NCBI GenBank assembly: GCA_030739585.1
Contig: JASLYX010000001.1
Coordinates: 186,001-250,000, forward strand
DNA: 64,000 nucleotides
Reading direction: 5' to 3'
DNA from: Candidatus Bathyarchaeota archaeon
Lineage (GTDB): Archaea; Thermoproteota; Bathyarchaeia; TCS64
Below the pieces are notes generated by a model. The model was not told where the DNA came from, ran no database searches, and saw nothing but the letters and a program-made list of their open reading frames with translations. Shown here piece after piece: positions 7,835-15,072 of this stretch. The translations under genes were made by a program, and so were the position numbers. Position 1 is the stretch's first letter. Every line of letters begins with the position of its first letter.

Positions 7835-8077
7835 CTATTTTTGTTCAATCTGTTGAACCTTATGACCTATTGGACTGTTCAATTCTAAGCCAAATATCTC
7901 GCGAACGAGACTATCAGAGATTTGATAATGAGTTAAAAACATGAACGTAGACCTCGCCCCAGGTTCCCCCTTGCCGATGATAGTGAGAAAATTCCCATGT
8001 GGGATCTCGACGAGCTCGGGTTTCTTTTTCGCTGAGTAGAACGGCCTCAACTTTTTCTTGAGGTCGAGCTTTTCCAT
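7835..8077 (-). pseudogene. N-terminal fragment of a GyrI-like domain protein
   Basis: The first 50 residues (MEKLDLKKKLRPFYSAKKKPELVEIP, with GKGEPG after it) match the N-terminus of GyrI-like proteins, which begin with MEKLDLKKEL and carry a GKGDP motif. After GKGEPGARS the sequence no longer matches. A shift to the neighbouring frame gives GGEVYVHVFNSL, closer to the expected helix, before stops appear. So a frameshift after about residue 50 is likely. The C-terminal half at 6400-6747 lies downstream on the same strand. They may be one gene split by about 1.1 kb, or two separate eroding copies. Confidence 0.65.
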
Positions 8078-8385
8078 AGTCTAATCTCTTGAATTTTACT
8101 AATTAAAACTGTGCACATGATATTTCTAGTTTCACTGAGACATACCACATGCGATGTCTTCGATAGGGAATGCATTAATGTCACTAAACAGAACAAGAGT
8201 GACCTGGATAGAGTTATCCACACTCGCGTGGGTGTCGGCTACGAGGACTGACCATCTGCGTGGATGGTTTTCAAAGCGAGCCTCGTCGATGACAAGGAAG
8301 CGTTTTTATTCATGCTCAGGGAACCCTGAAATAGTCTATTTTTTCTCCAATAGCCTTCAGGTTGGATAGATATTCATATAAATGT
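8078..8385. other. Spacer with a possible leftward coding remnant
   Basis: No intact gene is visible. On the minus strand, 8132-8290 reads as an open frame with protein-like composition (FENHPRRWSVLVADTHASVD and further, ending at TGA 8132-8134), but it has no start codon and matches nothing I recognise. TATA-like sequences (attcatataaat, about 8371-8382) lie just before the queT leader. Confidence 0.3.
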
Positions 8386-8466
8386 GCTGGGATTCTATCG
8401 CAGGTGGCGGGTGAGTGGGGCCTCCCACCCGTTCCGCCATATAAATCCCGGAGAAGGGAGGCAAAA
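8386..8466 (+). ncRNA. Structured 5' leader of queT-queC (riboswitch candidate)
   Basis: Three nested helices can be drawn. P1 pairs GGGATT (8389-8394) with AATCCC (8444-8449). P2 pairs TGGCGG (8405-8410) with CCGCCA (8434-8439). P3 pairs GTGGG (8415-8419) with CCCAC (8424-8428) around a GCCT loop. The ribosome site GGGAGG (8456-8461) follows P1 by 6 nt and ends 5 nt before the queT ATG. The location ahead of a queuosine-precursor transporter and preQ0 synthase suggests sensing of preQ0 or preQ1. It does not match the known preQ1-I, II or III layouts that I can recall. If transcription starts 25 bp after the TATA at 8371-8382, P1 would be partly lost, so the start site matters. Confidence 0.5.
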
Positions 8467-8949
8467 ATGGAGATAAACACGAAGGACGTAACTCTGGTGG
8501 CCATCTTCGCGGCTCTTTATGCCGTGCTAGGAGTGGTCTTCGCACCTATCGGTTTCCTAGCACTACAGTTCAGGATCGCGGGGATTATCAGGCCGGCCGT
8601 AGCTAAGAAGCCTATCCTCATCGTTGGTTACACTATCGGGGTGTTCATCACGAATCTTTTCAGCCCTTTCACGGGCTTCCTCGAACTTGTCTTCATGCCG
8701 TTGATGAGCCTCGTGGCTGGGCTCGCAGGATACTATGCTGCTAAATTTTTCGGAAAGAGCTACATGGTTGCTGGGGCCGTCATCGCAGTTATCATACCTA
8801 TCAGCGTTAGCTGGATGCTAAACCAGCTCTTCGAGCTCCCGATTGTTGCAACGCTGCCAGGGCTCATTGTGAGCGAGCAGATAGTGAACGGCCTCGGGTC
8901 AATCCTCTTCATGGCAGTAGCTTCTAGATACAGGTGGTACGAAGGATAA
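8467..8949 (+). CDS. queT: QueT-like queuosine-precursor transporter
   Basis: Integral membrane protein of 160 residues with about five hydrophobic segments. The order of an N-terminal helix (TLVAIFAALYAVLGVVFAP), the LQFRIAGIIRPAVA stretch and the TNLFSPFTGFLELVFMPLMS segment fits QueT, the substrate-binding (S) component of an energy-coupling-factor transporter for queuosine precursors. The ATG at 8467 is preceded by GGGAGG; the longer open frame from 8362 runs through the structured leader and is not used. It overlaps queC by 16 nt. No ECF ATPase or T component is nearby, so it would share a common module encoded elsewhere. The substrate is probably preQ0 or a related deazapurine. Confidence 0.8.
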   Translation: MEINTKDVTLVAIFAALYAVLGVVFAPIGFLALQFRIAGIIRPAVAKKPILIVGYTIGVFITNLFSPFTGFLELVFMPLMSLVAGLAGYYAAKFFGKSYMVAGAVIAVIIPISVSWMLNQLFELPIVATLPGLIVSEQIVNGLGSILFMAVASRYRWYEG

Positions 8950-9590
8950 AGTGCGTCGTAGTCTTCAGCGGAGGCCCCGACTCGGCTAGCGCGGCATACT
9001 GGGCGAAGGATAAGGGATTTGATGTTCACCTTATCACTTTCGACTACGGTCAGATCGCTAAGATCGAGATCGAACACGCGAGGAGGATAGCCCAGGAAAT
9101 GGGCGTGACCCATAAGGTGGTAGACCTCTCCGCCCTCGAAAGGGTTTACTTAGGCATTACATCTCTGGTGGACACTGGCATCCAGATGACCCAGGAGTTC
9201 AGCGCTCCCATAATCGTCCCATTCAGGAATGGCGTGTTTCTCGCCGTGACCGTTGCGTACGCGGCTTCCGTCGGGGTGGACACGATCCTGTACGGGGCTC
9301 ATGGTTCCGATGAGGAAAACTACCCGGACTGCCGGAGAGAGTTTTACAAGGCCTTTGAGGCTACTGCGAGACTGGGCACCGAGACGCAAATCACAATTGA
9401 TGCCCCCTTCAGCAACATAACCAAGGCGGAAATGCTCAAGCGGGGATTAGGGCTAGGGGTCCCTCTCCATCTCACCTGGTCTTGCTACAGGAACGGACCC
9501 ATCCACTGCGGGACCTGCGAGTCGTGCAACAATAGAAGGAAGGCCTTCAGGGAGGCTGGGATCCAAGATCCCACGGAATACAAGACCTGA
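8934..9590 (+). CDS. queC: 7-cyano-7-deazaguanine (preQ0) synthase QueC
   Basis: Converts 7-carboxy-7-deazaguanine to preQ0 with ATP and ammonia, supplying the base for archaeosine in tRNA. The PP-loop SGGPDS lies near the N-terminus. The C-terminal zinc site is visible as CYRNGPIHCGTCESC, four cysteines. At 218 residues it is normal length. The start is a GTG at 8934 inside the last codons of queT, so translation is probably coupled. Pairing a transporter with a biosynthetic enzyme suggests the cell both makes and salvages the deazapurine. Confidence 0.93.
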   Translation: MVRRIKCVVVFSGGPDSASAAYWAKDKGFDVHLITFDYGQIAKIEIEHARRIAQEMGVTHKVVDLSALERVYLGITSLVDTGIQMTQEFSAPIIVPFRNGVFLAVTVAYAASVGVDTILYGAHGSDEENYPDCRREFYKAFEATARLGTETQITIDAPFSNITKAEMLKRGLGLGVPLHLTWSCYRNGPIHCGTCESCNNRRKAFREAGIQDPTEYKT

Positions 9591-9627
9591 ACCTAAAATC
9601 CTTGAAAAGAGAGACTCTTTCATTTAA

Positions 9628-9688
9628 CCGGTGTCCACGTTGAACGTCCAGCTTCTCAGGTTATACGGCTGGTTTCCCGAGACACCGG
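9628..9688 (+). other. Inverted-repeat element after queC
   Basis: CCGGTGTC (9628-9635) pairs perfectly with GACACCGG (9681-9688). Inside lie ACGTTGAACGT and the pair CCAGC (9648-9652) with GCTGG (9668-9672), so a three-helix junction can be drawn. It ends 4 nt before the ATG of the broken membrane-protein gene. The same bases also read as a plausible peptide in that gene's frame (VERPASQVIRLVSRDTGG), so the symmetry may be coincidental within former coding DNA. Confidence 0.3.
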
Positions 9689-9692
9689 GGGA

Positions 9693-10022
9693 ATGATCTA
9701 CCGGGAGGTTCACATCGCATTCTTTGTGACCCTTCTGGTATCGGTGATGAACATCACCATCATATTCATCAGGAGAGGTTACAGGGAGCTGGGAGCCCCG
9801 GGGATCGTTGCGAGTTCGCTTGCCCTCACAGTCTAGACCCTGAGTTGGGACGGTATCGCGATCCCGGAAGCGTTCTCCGCGGCCTCAAGTGGGGGCTGGT
9901 TCATTGTCACGGGTGTCTGGATAACGAGGTACATAGAAAAAGGCCGGTTGACAACCTCACCTTCTACACTTTCGACAAGCACACCTTCAACCGCGACCCA
10001 ATGTGGTTGAGTCCCTAGTTCA
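9693..10022 (+). pseudogene. Broken gene for a small membrane protein
   Basis: From the ATG at 9693 the frame gives two or three hydrophobic segments (HIAFFVTLLVSVMNITIIF, then GGWFIVTGVWI). An in-frame TAG is at 9834-9836. Near 9950 the sense appears to move by one base: the alternative frame then reads DNLTFYTFDKHTFNRDPMW and stops at TAG about 10015-10017. One stop plus one frameshift points to a dead gene. The family is not recognised. It follows queC at 100 bp and could once have belonged to the same operon. The 200 bp after it hold nothing else I can name except a CG-alternating block at 10114-10122. Confidence 0.5.
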
Positions 10023-10235
10023 CAGACAAGGCATTTATTGACTCACCCAAAGGAAGCGCGGCAGGATAATGGGGCTAGGTTTGTGTCTAGAGACTGGGCT
10101 GCCGTGGGACACATCGCGCGCGGGAAGGACTCCTTGATGCATTGTAACAACTGGAGATCCTTTTGGGGTTCAGATCCACCAATCGATATGTTCGCACGTT
10201 GGGAGGGACTTTTCCCCTGTATTTCCTGCTAGAAT

Positions 10236-11234
10236 TCAGGCTAATACGTTATCCGGAACTTTTTGGATTAGCCGGTTGAAAGTTGTTGTGTTAATGTTCC
10301 TACTCGTGATGACTAGCACCACTTTCTTATTCTTCAGTTCGATCTTCCCCGCCAGCAAAGCGGCAAGTCCCACAGAGGATGCGGGTTCGGCCATCACCTG
10401 CTCATCCTGCTGGATGGCAACCATGGCCTCAATGATCTCCCGATCGTCTACAAGGAATGTGTTGTCCAAGGTGCGCTTGCAGATCTCGAAGGGAAGTCGT
10501 CCGAAGCCCCCGAGGAGGCCACTCGCGATGCTCACGTCGATGTCCAGGGTCTCATAGCACTTGTCCTCTCTGAGAGACTTGTAGGCTCCCGGGGCCGCGG
10601 TCGGCTCGACACCATATATCTTAGTTTCGTCTGAGAGGGTCTTTACGGCGGTTGAGATGCCTGAGATGAGCCCTCCCCCACCCACAGGGACGATTACGGC
10701 GTCCGCCTCGGGGAGGTCTTCAATGATCTCGAGGCCTATGGTACCCTGTCCTGCAATGACCTTGGGATCGGCGTGGCTGTGGATGAATGTCATGTTGTTT
10801 TCTCTGGTGTATTGCATGGACTCCTCATAGGCCTCCTGAAATCCTTGGCCATGGTATACGAGGTCGGGGCCCCAAAAGAGGGCCCTTCTCACCTTAGCGG
10901 GATCAGCATTTTCGGGGACGTATATCCTGGTGGGGCGGATGCTAAATAGATTCGCGGCGTAGGCTATTGCCAGGGCGTGGTTTCCGCTGGAGGCGGTAAC
11001 GAGGCCCCTGCTCCTCTCCTCTTGGGTGAGGGAGGAGGTGGCGTTGAGTGCGCCCCGTACCTTGAAGCATCCACATCGCTGCCAGCATTCCATCTTGAGA
11101 TAGATCTGGTTCCCCGTCCTCTCGCTGAGGGCGTGGGAGTGGATCAGGGGAGTCCTGTAAACAAGACTTGATATTCGGTGACGCGCCTTTAAGATCTCCC
11201 CGGGGTCAAAGACTTCTTCAAGATTAAGAGGCAT
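10236..11234 (-). CDS. Threonine/serine dehydratase-like PLP enzyme (fold type II)
   Basis: 332 residues, the length of catabolic threonine dehydratase and serine racemase types, with no C-terminal ACT domain. The PLP lysine lies in CFKVRGA, the substrate loop is SSGNHA, and the phosphate-binding glycine loop is GGGGLISG. The usual SGGN motif near the end, whose serine contacts the PLP ring nitrogen, reads TSRNIN here, so the ring contact is changed. Likely reactions are deamination of L-threonine or L-serine, or action on a related hydroxy amino acid. It is monocistronic on the minus strand, about 115 bp after the start of... the AsnRS end is at 11351, so the two are in tandem. Confidence 0.8.
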   Translation of the reverse strand: MPLNLEEVFDPGEILKARHRISSLVYRTPLIHSHALSERTGNQIYLKMECWQRCGCFKVRGALNATSSLTQEERSRGLVTASSGNHALAIAYAANLFSIRPTRIYVPENADPAKVRRALFWGPDLVYHGQGFQEAYEESMQYTRENNMTFIHSHADPKVIAGQGTIGLEIIEDLPEADAVIVPVGGGGLISGISTAVKTLSDETKIYGVEPTAAPGAYKSLREDKCYETLDIDVSIASGLLGGFGRLPFEICKRTLDNTFLVDDREIIEAMVAIQQDEQVMAEPASSVGLAALLAGKIELKNKKVVLVITSRNINTTTFNRLIQKVPDNVLA

Positions 11235-11350
11235 GTTATCCTCCTTTATTCATCTTCAATTTAAGATCTCACGCGAGGATTTCGACCATTTAAAAAGGGA
11301 AATAACAAAAACGTTCTGGACTAGGTGGAAGGAGTTCAATCAATGATATG

Positions 11351-12652
11351 CTAGGGGAAGACCCGTCTCATGTCCCTGGGGAACGGGATCGTGTCTCGTA
11401 TATGCTCCAGCCCCAGCATCCACATGATCACCCTTTCCACCCCTAAACCAAAGCCGCTGTGAGGTACAGTTCCCCACCTCCTCAGATCCATATACCAGCT
11501 ATAGTTGTCTGGATCCAGTCCATCGTCATGTATTCGCTGTAGCAGCTGATCGTAATTGTGGACCCTCTGGCCTCCACCGATGATCTCCCCGTATCCCTCC
11601 GGCGCCATCAGGTCTCCAGACATTGTTACCTCAGCACGGTCCGGGTCAGGCATATGGTAGAACGGCTTGATCCCGCTAGGGAACCCGATGACCCAGAACG
11701 GTGAGTCGAACTTGCGGGTCAGGGGGCCTTCCTGCTGCCAGCCGAAGTCGTCCCCCCACAACATCTCCACCCCCTCTCCTTGCACGAGCTCTACCGCCTC
11801 ATCGTAGCTGATTCGGGGGAACGGCGCATCCAGCTTCAAGAGCATCGACGGGTCCCGACCGACCCGCCTCACTTTCTCCGGAATCTCATTCGCGAGCGTA
11901 TGCGCAATATGAGTTACCAGGGCGTCCCCGGTGCGCATGATCCCCGCTAGATCCGTCCAAGGCTCTTCCACTTCTAGATGCCAGAACTCACTGAGATGCC
12001 TCCGGGTCCTGTGCGGTTCCGCCCTGAAGCTCGGCGCGATGGTGTAGATCTTACCTAGACTGCTGATCATCGCCTCAGCATAAAGCTGCCAGCTTTGGGT
12101 GAGGTAAACCCCCTTTCTCTCAAAATACTCCACGTTAAACAGCGTAGAGCCCCCCTCTACACTTGCAGTCATAAAGCTGGGGCTCTGGGTCTCGGTGTAG
12201 CCCTGATCTCGGAACCAGTCCCGGGCAGCCTCCATAAACTTTGCCCGGATCTGGAAGATGTTCTGTAGCCTAAGGTCTCTAACATAAATATGCCTGTTGT
12301 CAGCGAGGAACTCCACGCCGTGCTCCTTCTTCACAAGGGGATAGTCAGCCTTCGCCGGGTAGATCGCACCGGTCCCTGACACAGAGAGCTCCCAGCCCCC
12401 GGGGGCTCTTCCGTCCTCCCGGATCATCCCTGAGAGCTCCAGAGCAGACTCCAGGGGAAGATTCTCCAGCGTCCGATAAAGTTCATTCTCTATTGCCTCC
12501 CGCCTTACGGTACACTGAAGGAGGCCAGATCCATCTCTTAGCAATATGAACATGATCCCCCCGCTGCTCCTGCTGTTATTGATCCAACCTCTTACCGAGG
12601 TCTCCCCTGAGATCTTACCGGAGAGGACATCAGCGACGCTTACGAAAACCAT
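11351..12652 (-). CDS. asnS: Asparaginyl-tRNA synthetase
   Basis: Class IIb synthetase of 433 residues. An N-terminal OB-fold binds the anticodon (SVRGWINNSRSSGGIMF). The catalytic core shows motif 2 (FRAEPHRTRRHLSEFWHLE) and motif 3 (GFGLGVERVIMWM). The FLADNRHIYVRDLR linker and the PFYHMPDPD stretch are typical of archaeal AsnRS and AspRS. No discriminating aspartyl signature was seen, and motif 2 with HLEVEEPW favours asparagine. An AspRS or a tRNA-less paralogue such as asparagine synthetase AS-AR is less likely, given the intact OB domain. It precedes the dehydratase-like gene on the same strand. Confidence 0.85.
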   Translation of the reverse strand: MVFVSVADVLSGKISGETSVRGWINNSRSSGGIMFILLRDGSGLLQCTVRREAIENELYRTLENLPLESALELSGMIREDGRAPGGWELSVSGTGAIYPAKADYPLVKKEHGVEFLADNRHIYVRDLRLQNIFQIRAKFMEAARDWFRDQGYTETQSPSFMTASVEGGSTLFNVEYFERKGVYLTQSWQLYAEAMISSLGKIYTIAPSFRAEPHRTRRHLSEFWHLEVEEPWTDLAGIMRTGDALVTHIAHTLANEIPEKVRRVGRDPSMLLKLDAPFPRISYDEAVELVQGEGVEMLWGDDFGWQQEGPLTRKFDSPFWVIGFPSGIKPFYHMPDPDRAEVTMSGDLMAPEGYGEIIGGGQRVHNYDQLLQRIHDDGLDPDNYSWYMDLRRWGTVPHSGFGLGVERVIMWMLGLEHIRDTIPFPRDMRRVFP

Positions 12653-12800
12653 TCTAGACCAAACACTCTTCTAGAGTGGATATTAATGACTCTTTTCCTG
12701 GGAGCCCCGAAAGAAACCTCCAAGTCTTCATCCACAAACGAGTTATAATGAGGGGGCGATGTACGTGCGATACAACCCCTGTCAGGCAGGGAGAGTCTTC

Positions 12801-13067
12801 TTATTTCAAAACTCTGAAGGTCTGGAACTCTCCTCTCGGTCTTTGCTTGGAAACCTCGACTCCCCTCACGATCGCGAGAGGTGGTCCCTTATGGCACCAC
12901 CTAATGAACTCCTTAATATTTTCCTCATTCCCCTCTACGACAGTTTCAACTCTCCTGTCAGGGAGGTTTCTCACCCAACCCTTTAGCCCCAGCTGCAGTG
13001 CCTGGTTCACTGTGTTCCTGCGAAAGTAGACCCCTTGGACCCGCCCTGAAATGTAGATATGAGCTCT
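12801..13067 (-). CDS. acyP: Acylphosphatase
   Basis: Small alpha-beta enzyme that hydrolyses carboxyl-phosphate bonds. From the ATG at 13067 it is 88 residues, the family length. The phosphate loop with catalytic Arg is GRVQGVYFRRN and the catalytic Asn lies in GWVRNLPD. The usual GVGFR is GVYFR here, a modest change. An upstream ATG at 13115 would add 16 residues with no family counterpart. It is a single gene on the minus strand, upstream of asnS. Confidence 0.9.
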   Translation of the reverse strand, partial: RAHIYISGRVQGVYFRRNTVNQALQLGLKGWVRNLPDRRVETVVEGNEENIKEFIRWCHKGPPLAIVRGVEVSKQRPRGEFQTFRVLK

Positions 13068-13170
13068 CATCTTGTCAGATCCAGCGCGTGCGGTCCCCTC
13101 TGAGAAACTCTCCATCGCCGTTTGACCGTACCTAGTTTTATTCTAATCTAATCCGTGATTGAGGCGATCC

Positions 13171-13338
13171 ATGACGAGTACTTTTCTTGGTATCTCTTCT
13201 ATCCTTGCTATCTTAGCAAGTCTTGCTATAAATGCTATATCCGGAAATACTATTGCAAACGAGATGGTTTTTCTTTTTGGATCGGGAGATATCTCCTCCA
13301 TTTTGATACACCACTTAATGAATGTAGATTATAAATAA
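13171..13338 (+). CDS. Possible small membrane peptide (55 residues)
   Basis: A short open frame with a hydrophobic N-terminal half (FLGISSILAILASLAINAIS) and a polar end. GAGG at 13161-13164 lies 6 nt before the ATG. Its codons are A/T-rich and unlike those of the neighbouring genes. It falls between two leftward genes in a 300-bp spacer that otherwise holds nothing. It may be chance; no family is recognised. Confidence 0.3.
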   Translation: MTSTFLGISSILAILASLAINAISGNTIANEMVFLFGSGDISSILIHHLMNVDYK

Positions 13339-13417
13339 AAAATAGACTTATTATGATCTGTTTATAATAGTAACTCAGTCATAAATAGTAGGCTCTGGCA
13401 TCCCTCTTCTAGTACAA

Positions 13418-13702
13418 TTAGGAGTCATCCACGTCGATCCTGACGCCCCGGTCCCTCTCGAACCTAATTGTGAGTCTATTGAAAGTGGCCTCGTAGATCC
13501 TGATCTTCCCATACCTCTTCTCCTTGAGGAGCCCCAGCTCCCTGAGGGCCTCTAGATGACGCTCTACGCTGGTGTAGTTCATTCCTGTGCGCCGTCCTAC
13601 CTCGCTGATGTTCATCTCCCTGGTCTCCGAGAGGACGCGTAGGACCCGGACCCTGCCTCGGGAGCCTATGAGCGCCTCAACCTCGATCTTATTATCTCCC
13701 AA
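13418..13702 (-). CDS. Winged-helix DNA-binding protein overlapping orc1
   Basis: 94 residues. An ArsR-like winged helix occupies residues 8-70: VEALIGSRGRVRVLRVL, then the HTH NISEVGRRTGMNYTSVERHL, then a wing with KRYGKIRIYE. The start lies within the last codons of orc1 (11-nt overlap), so the two proteins are made from one message. No metal or ligand residues are apparent. Its link with a replication initiator suggests a role at the origin or in controlling orc1, but this is inference. Confidence 0.8.
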   Translation of the reverse strand: MGDNKIEVEALIGSRGRVRVLRVLSETREMNISEVGRRTGMNYTSVERHLEALRELGLLKEKRYGKIRIYEATFNRLTIRFERDRGVRIDVDDS

Positions 13703-14864
13703 TGATCTTCACTATCCTCTTCTCAAGCTCCCCGGCCGGCATTTTTTGGAGTCCAATGAGCTGGGTTCTCCCCTTCTCTGAGGCGTTGAGCTCCGTCGAG
13801 ATGGCTCCGAGACTGCTCAACGCGTTAAGGTACTTCCAGAATTGGGTGTGTCCTCTAGGCTCCTCCCCATACTCCTCACAGACCACCCTGTAGCTCGTCT
13901 CCGCTTCCCCCGTTGTCGCCTTAGCCTCTCGGTTGTGGAGGAAGAACCGAGCGATCCCCAGGAGGGTGAGCTGCTCATGGCGACTCATCCCCCGGAGCTC
14001 CTCGGGCCTGATTGCTGGGAAGAGGCCTGCCGCGGCCTTCCGGACGTGCTCTGGAAGCACCTCCTGGGAGTACAATATGTTAGCGTGCATCCCCGATCCA
14101 TAAAGGAGGTCAATAGCGTATCTAGCATCCCCTCTTTCTGAGGCGGCTAGTTCTCCAATGAAGTCAATGATATTCGGGGACATCGCGCCAGGTCTGAACG
14201 CCCTCTCTACTCTGCTAATTATGATGGCTGAGAGCTGGGAAGTGGTGTACTCCGACATCCGGATCACGTTCCTCTGGAGAGTGCTTAGGGTGCTTCTGTC
14301 TAGCTTCCTGAAGATCTCCGAGCTTTTGGAGATGAATATGATGCTGAGGCGTCTCGGCCCGTCCAGCCTCTCTTCCTGGACCCTGCTGAGATTGTAGATG
14401 GCGTCCCCTCCCTCTTTCTCGATGAGGGCGTTCACCTCATCAAGGCAGAGTACGAGCTGGGTGTCCTCCTCATCGAGGATTTTCATCAATGTGTCCAAGA
14501 TCTCGTTGGAGGAATATCCCCGGTCGGGGAAATTGGGACGGAAGCGCCTCAACGCCCTCTGAAGTACCATGAAGAGGCTTCCGCGGCTCTCCCGACAGTT
14601 GACATGAACGTACTCGGCCCTTACTCTGCGGCGCTTCGCCTTTTCGAGGAGATCGAGACCGAATCTTTGGGCCAGGGCTGTCTTACCGCTCCCGACTCCC
14701 CCGATGATGAGGGCCCTTTGGCTCATCTCATAGGGGGCATCCACAATGAACTGGAACAGACTGGAGAGGAACTTAGCCTCGCTATCTCTATGTATTAGTC
14801 TCTCGGGGACATAGTTGAAGTCTAGAACCGTCTTATCAATAAAGACGCTTTTGAAACGGCTCAT
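13692..14864 (-). CDS. orc1: Orc1/Cdc6-type replication initiator
   Basis: AAA+ ATPase that binds origins and loads the MCM helicase. Walker A is GGVGSGKT (residues 55-62) and Walker B is LVLCLDEVNAL. The N-terminal FNYVPERLIHRDSE is the usual entry to the AAA+ core. The lid follows, and the last 100 residues form the winged-helix domain. At 390 residues it is normal. The next gene downstream overlaps it and encodes a second winged helix. The 200 bp upstream hold no clear origin-recognition-box repeats, so an origin cannot be placed here. Confidence 0.92.
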   Translation of the reverse strand: MSRFKSVFIDKTVLDFNYVPERLIHRDSEAKFLSSLFQFIVDAPYEMSQRALIIGGVGSGKTALAQRFGLDLLEKAKRRRVRAEYVHVNCRESRGSLFMVLQRALRRFRPNFPDRGYSSNEILDTLMKILDEEDTQLVLCLDEVNALIEKEGGDAIYNLSRVQEERLDGPRRLSIIFISKSSEIFRKLDRSTLSTLQRNVIRMSEYTTSQLSAIIISRVERAFRPGAMSPNIIDFIGELAASERGDARYAIDLLYGSGMHANILYSQEVLPEHVRKAAAGLFPAIRPEELRGMSRHEQLTLLGIARFFLHNREAKATTGEAETSYRVVCEEYGEEPRGHTQFWKYLNALSSLGAISTELNASEKGRTQLIGLQKMPAGELEKRIVKIIGR

Positions 14865-15011
14865 GTTCTCTCCAACTTTGGAGTCTTTCAGTCATCAATT
14901 TATATTTTGTGTCCGTTCTAGCAGACTGTATGAGGAGGGGTGGGTGAAAGTACTCTTCAATCCAGAAAAAAATGTATATTGTTTCAGATTCGCTATATCT
15001 CAGGTAAGCGA

Positions 15012-15064
15012 CCTTAAAATAGGCGTTTCGAGACAGATACTAGTTAACCATTAACTGTGGGGAG
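15012..15064 (+). promoter_or_regulatory. glmS promoter and ribosome binding site
   Basis: A TATA-like cttaaaata (about 15012-15020) lies 50 bp before the glmS ATG, and GGGGAG (15059-15064) is 8 nt before it. Confidence 0.4.
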
Positions 15065-15072
15065 CGAATAAC

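Noticed and set aside
9834-9836. In-frame TAG codons (also in the Alba and DUF438 remnants) as possible pyrrolysine sites
   Set aside because: Each affected frame also carries a frameshift or further stops, so simple gene decay explains them. No pylT or pylS was seen.
14865-15072. Replication origin next to orc1
   Set aside because: No repeated origin-recognition-box sequences or long AT-rich unwinding element could be made out; only ordinary promoter-like sequence.
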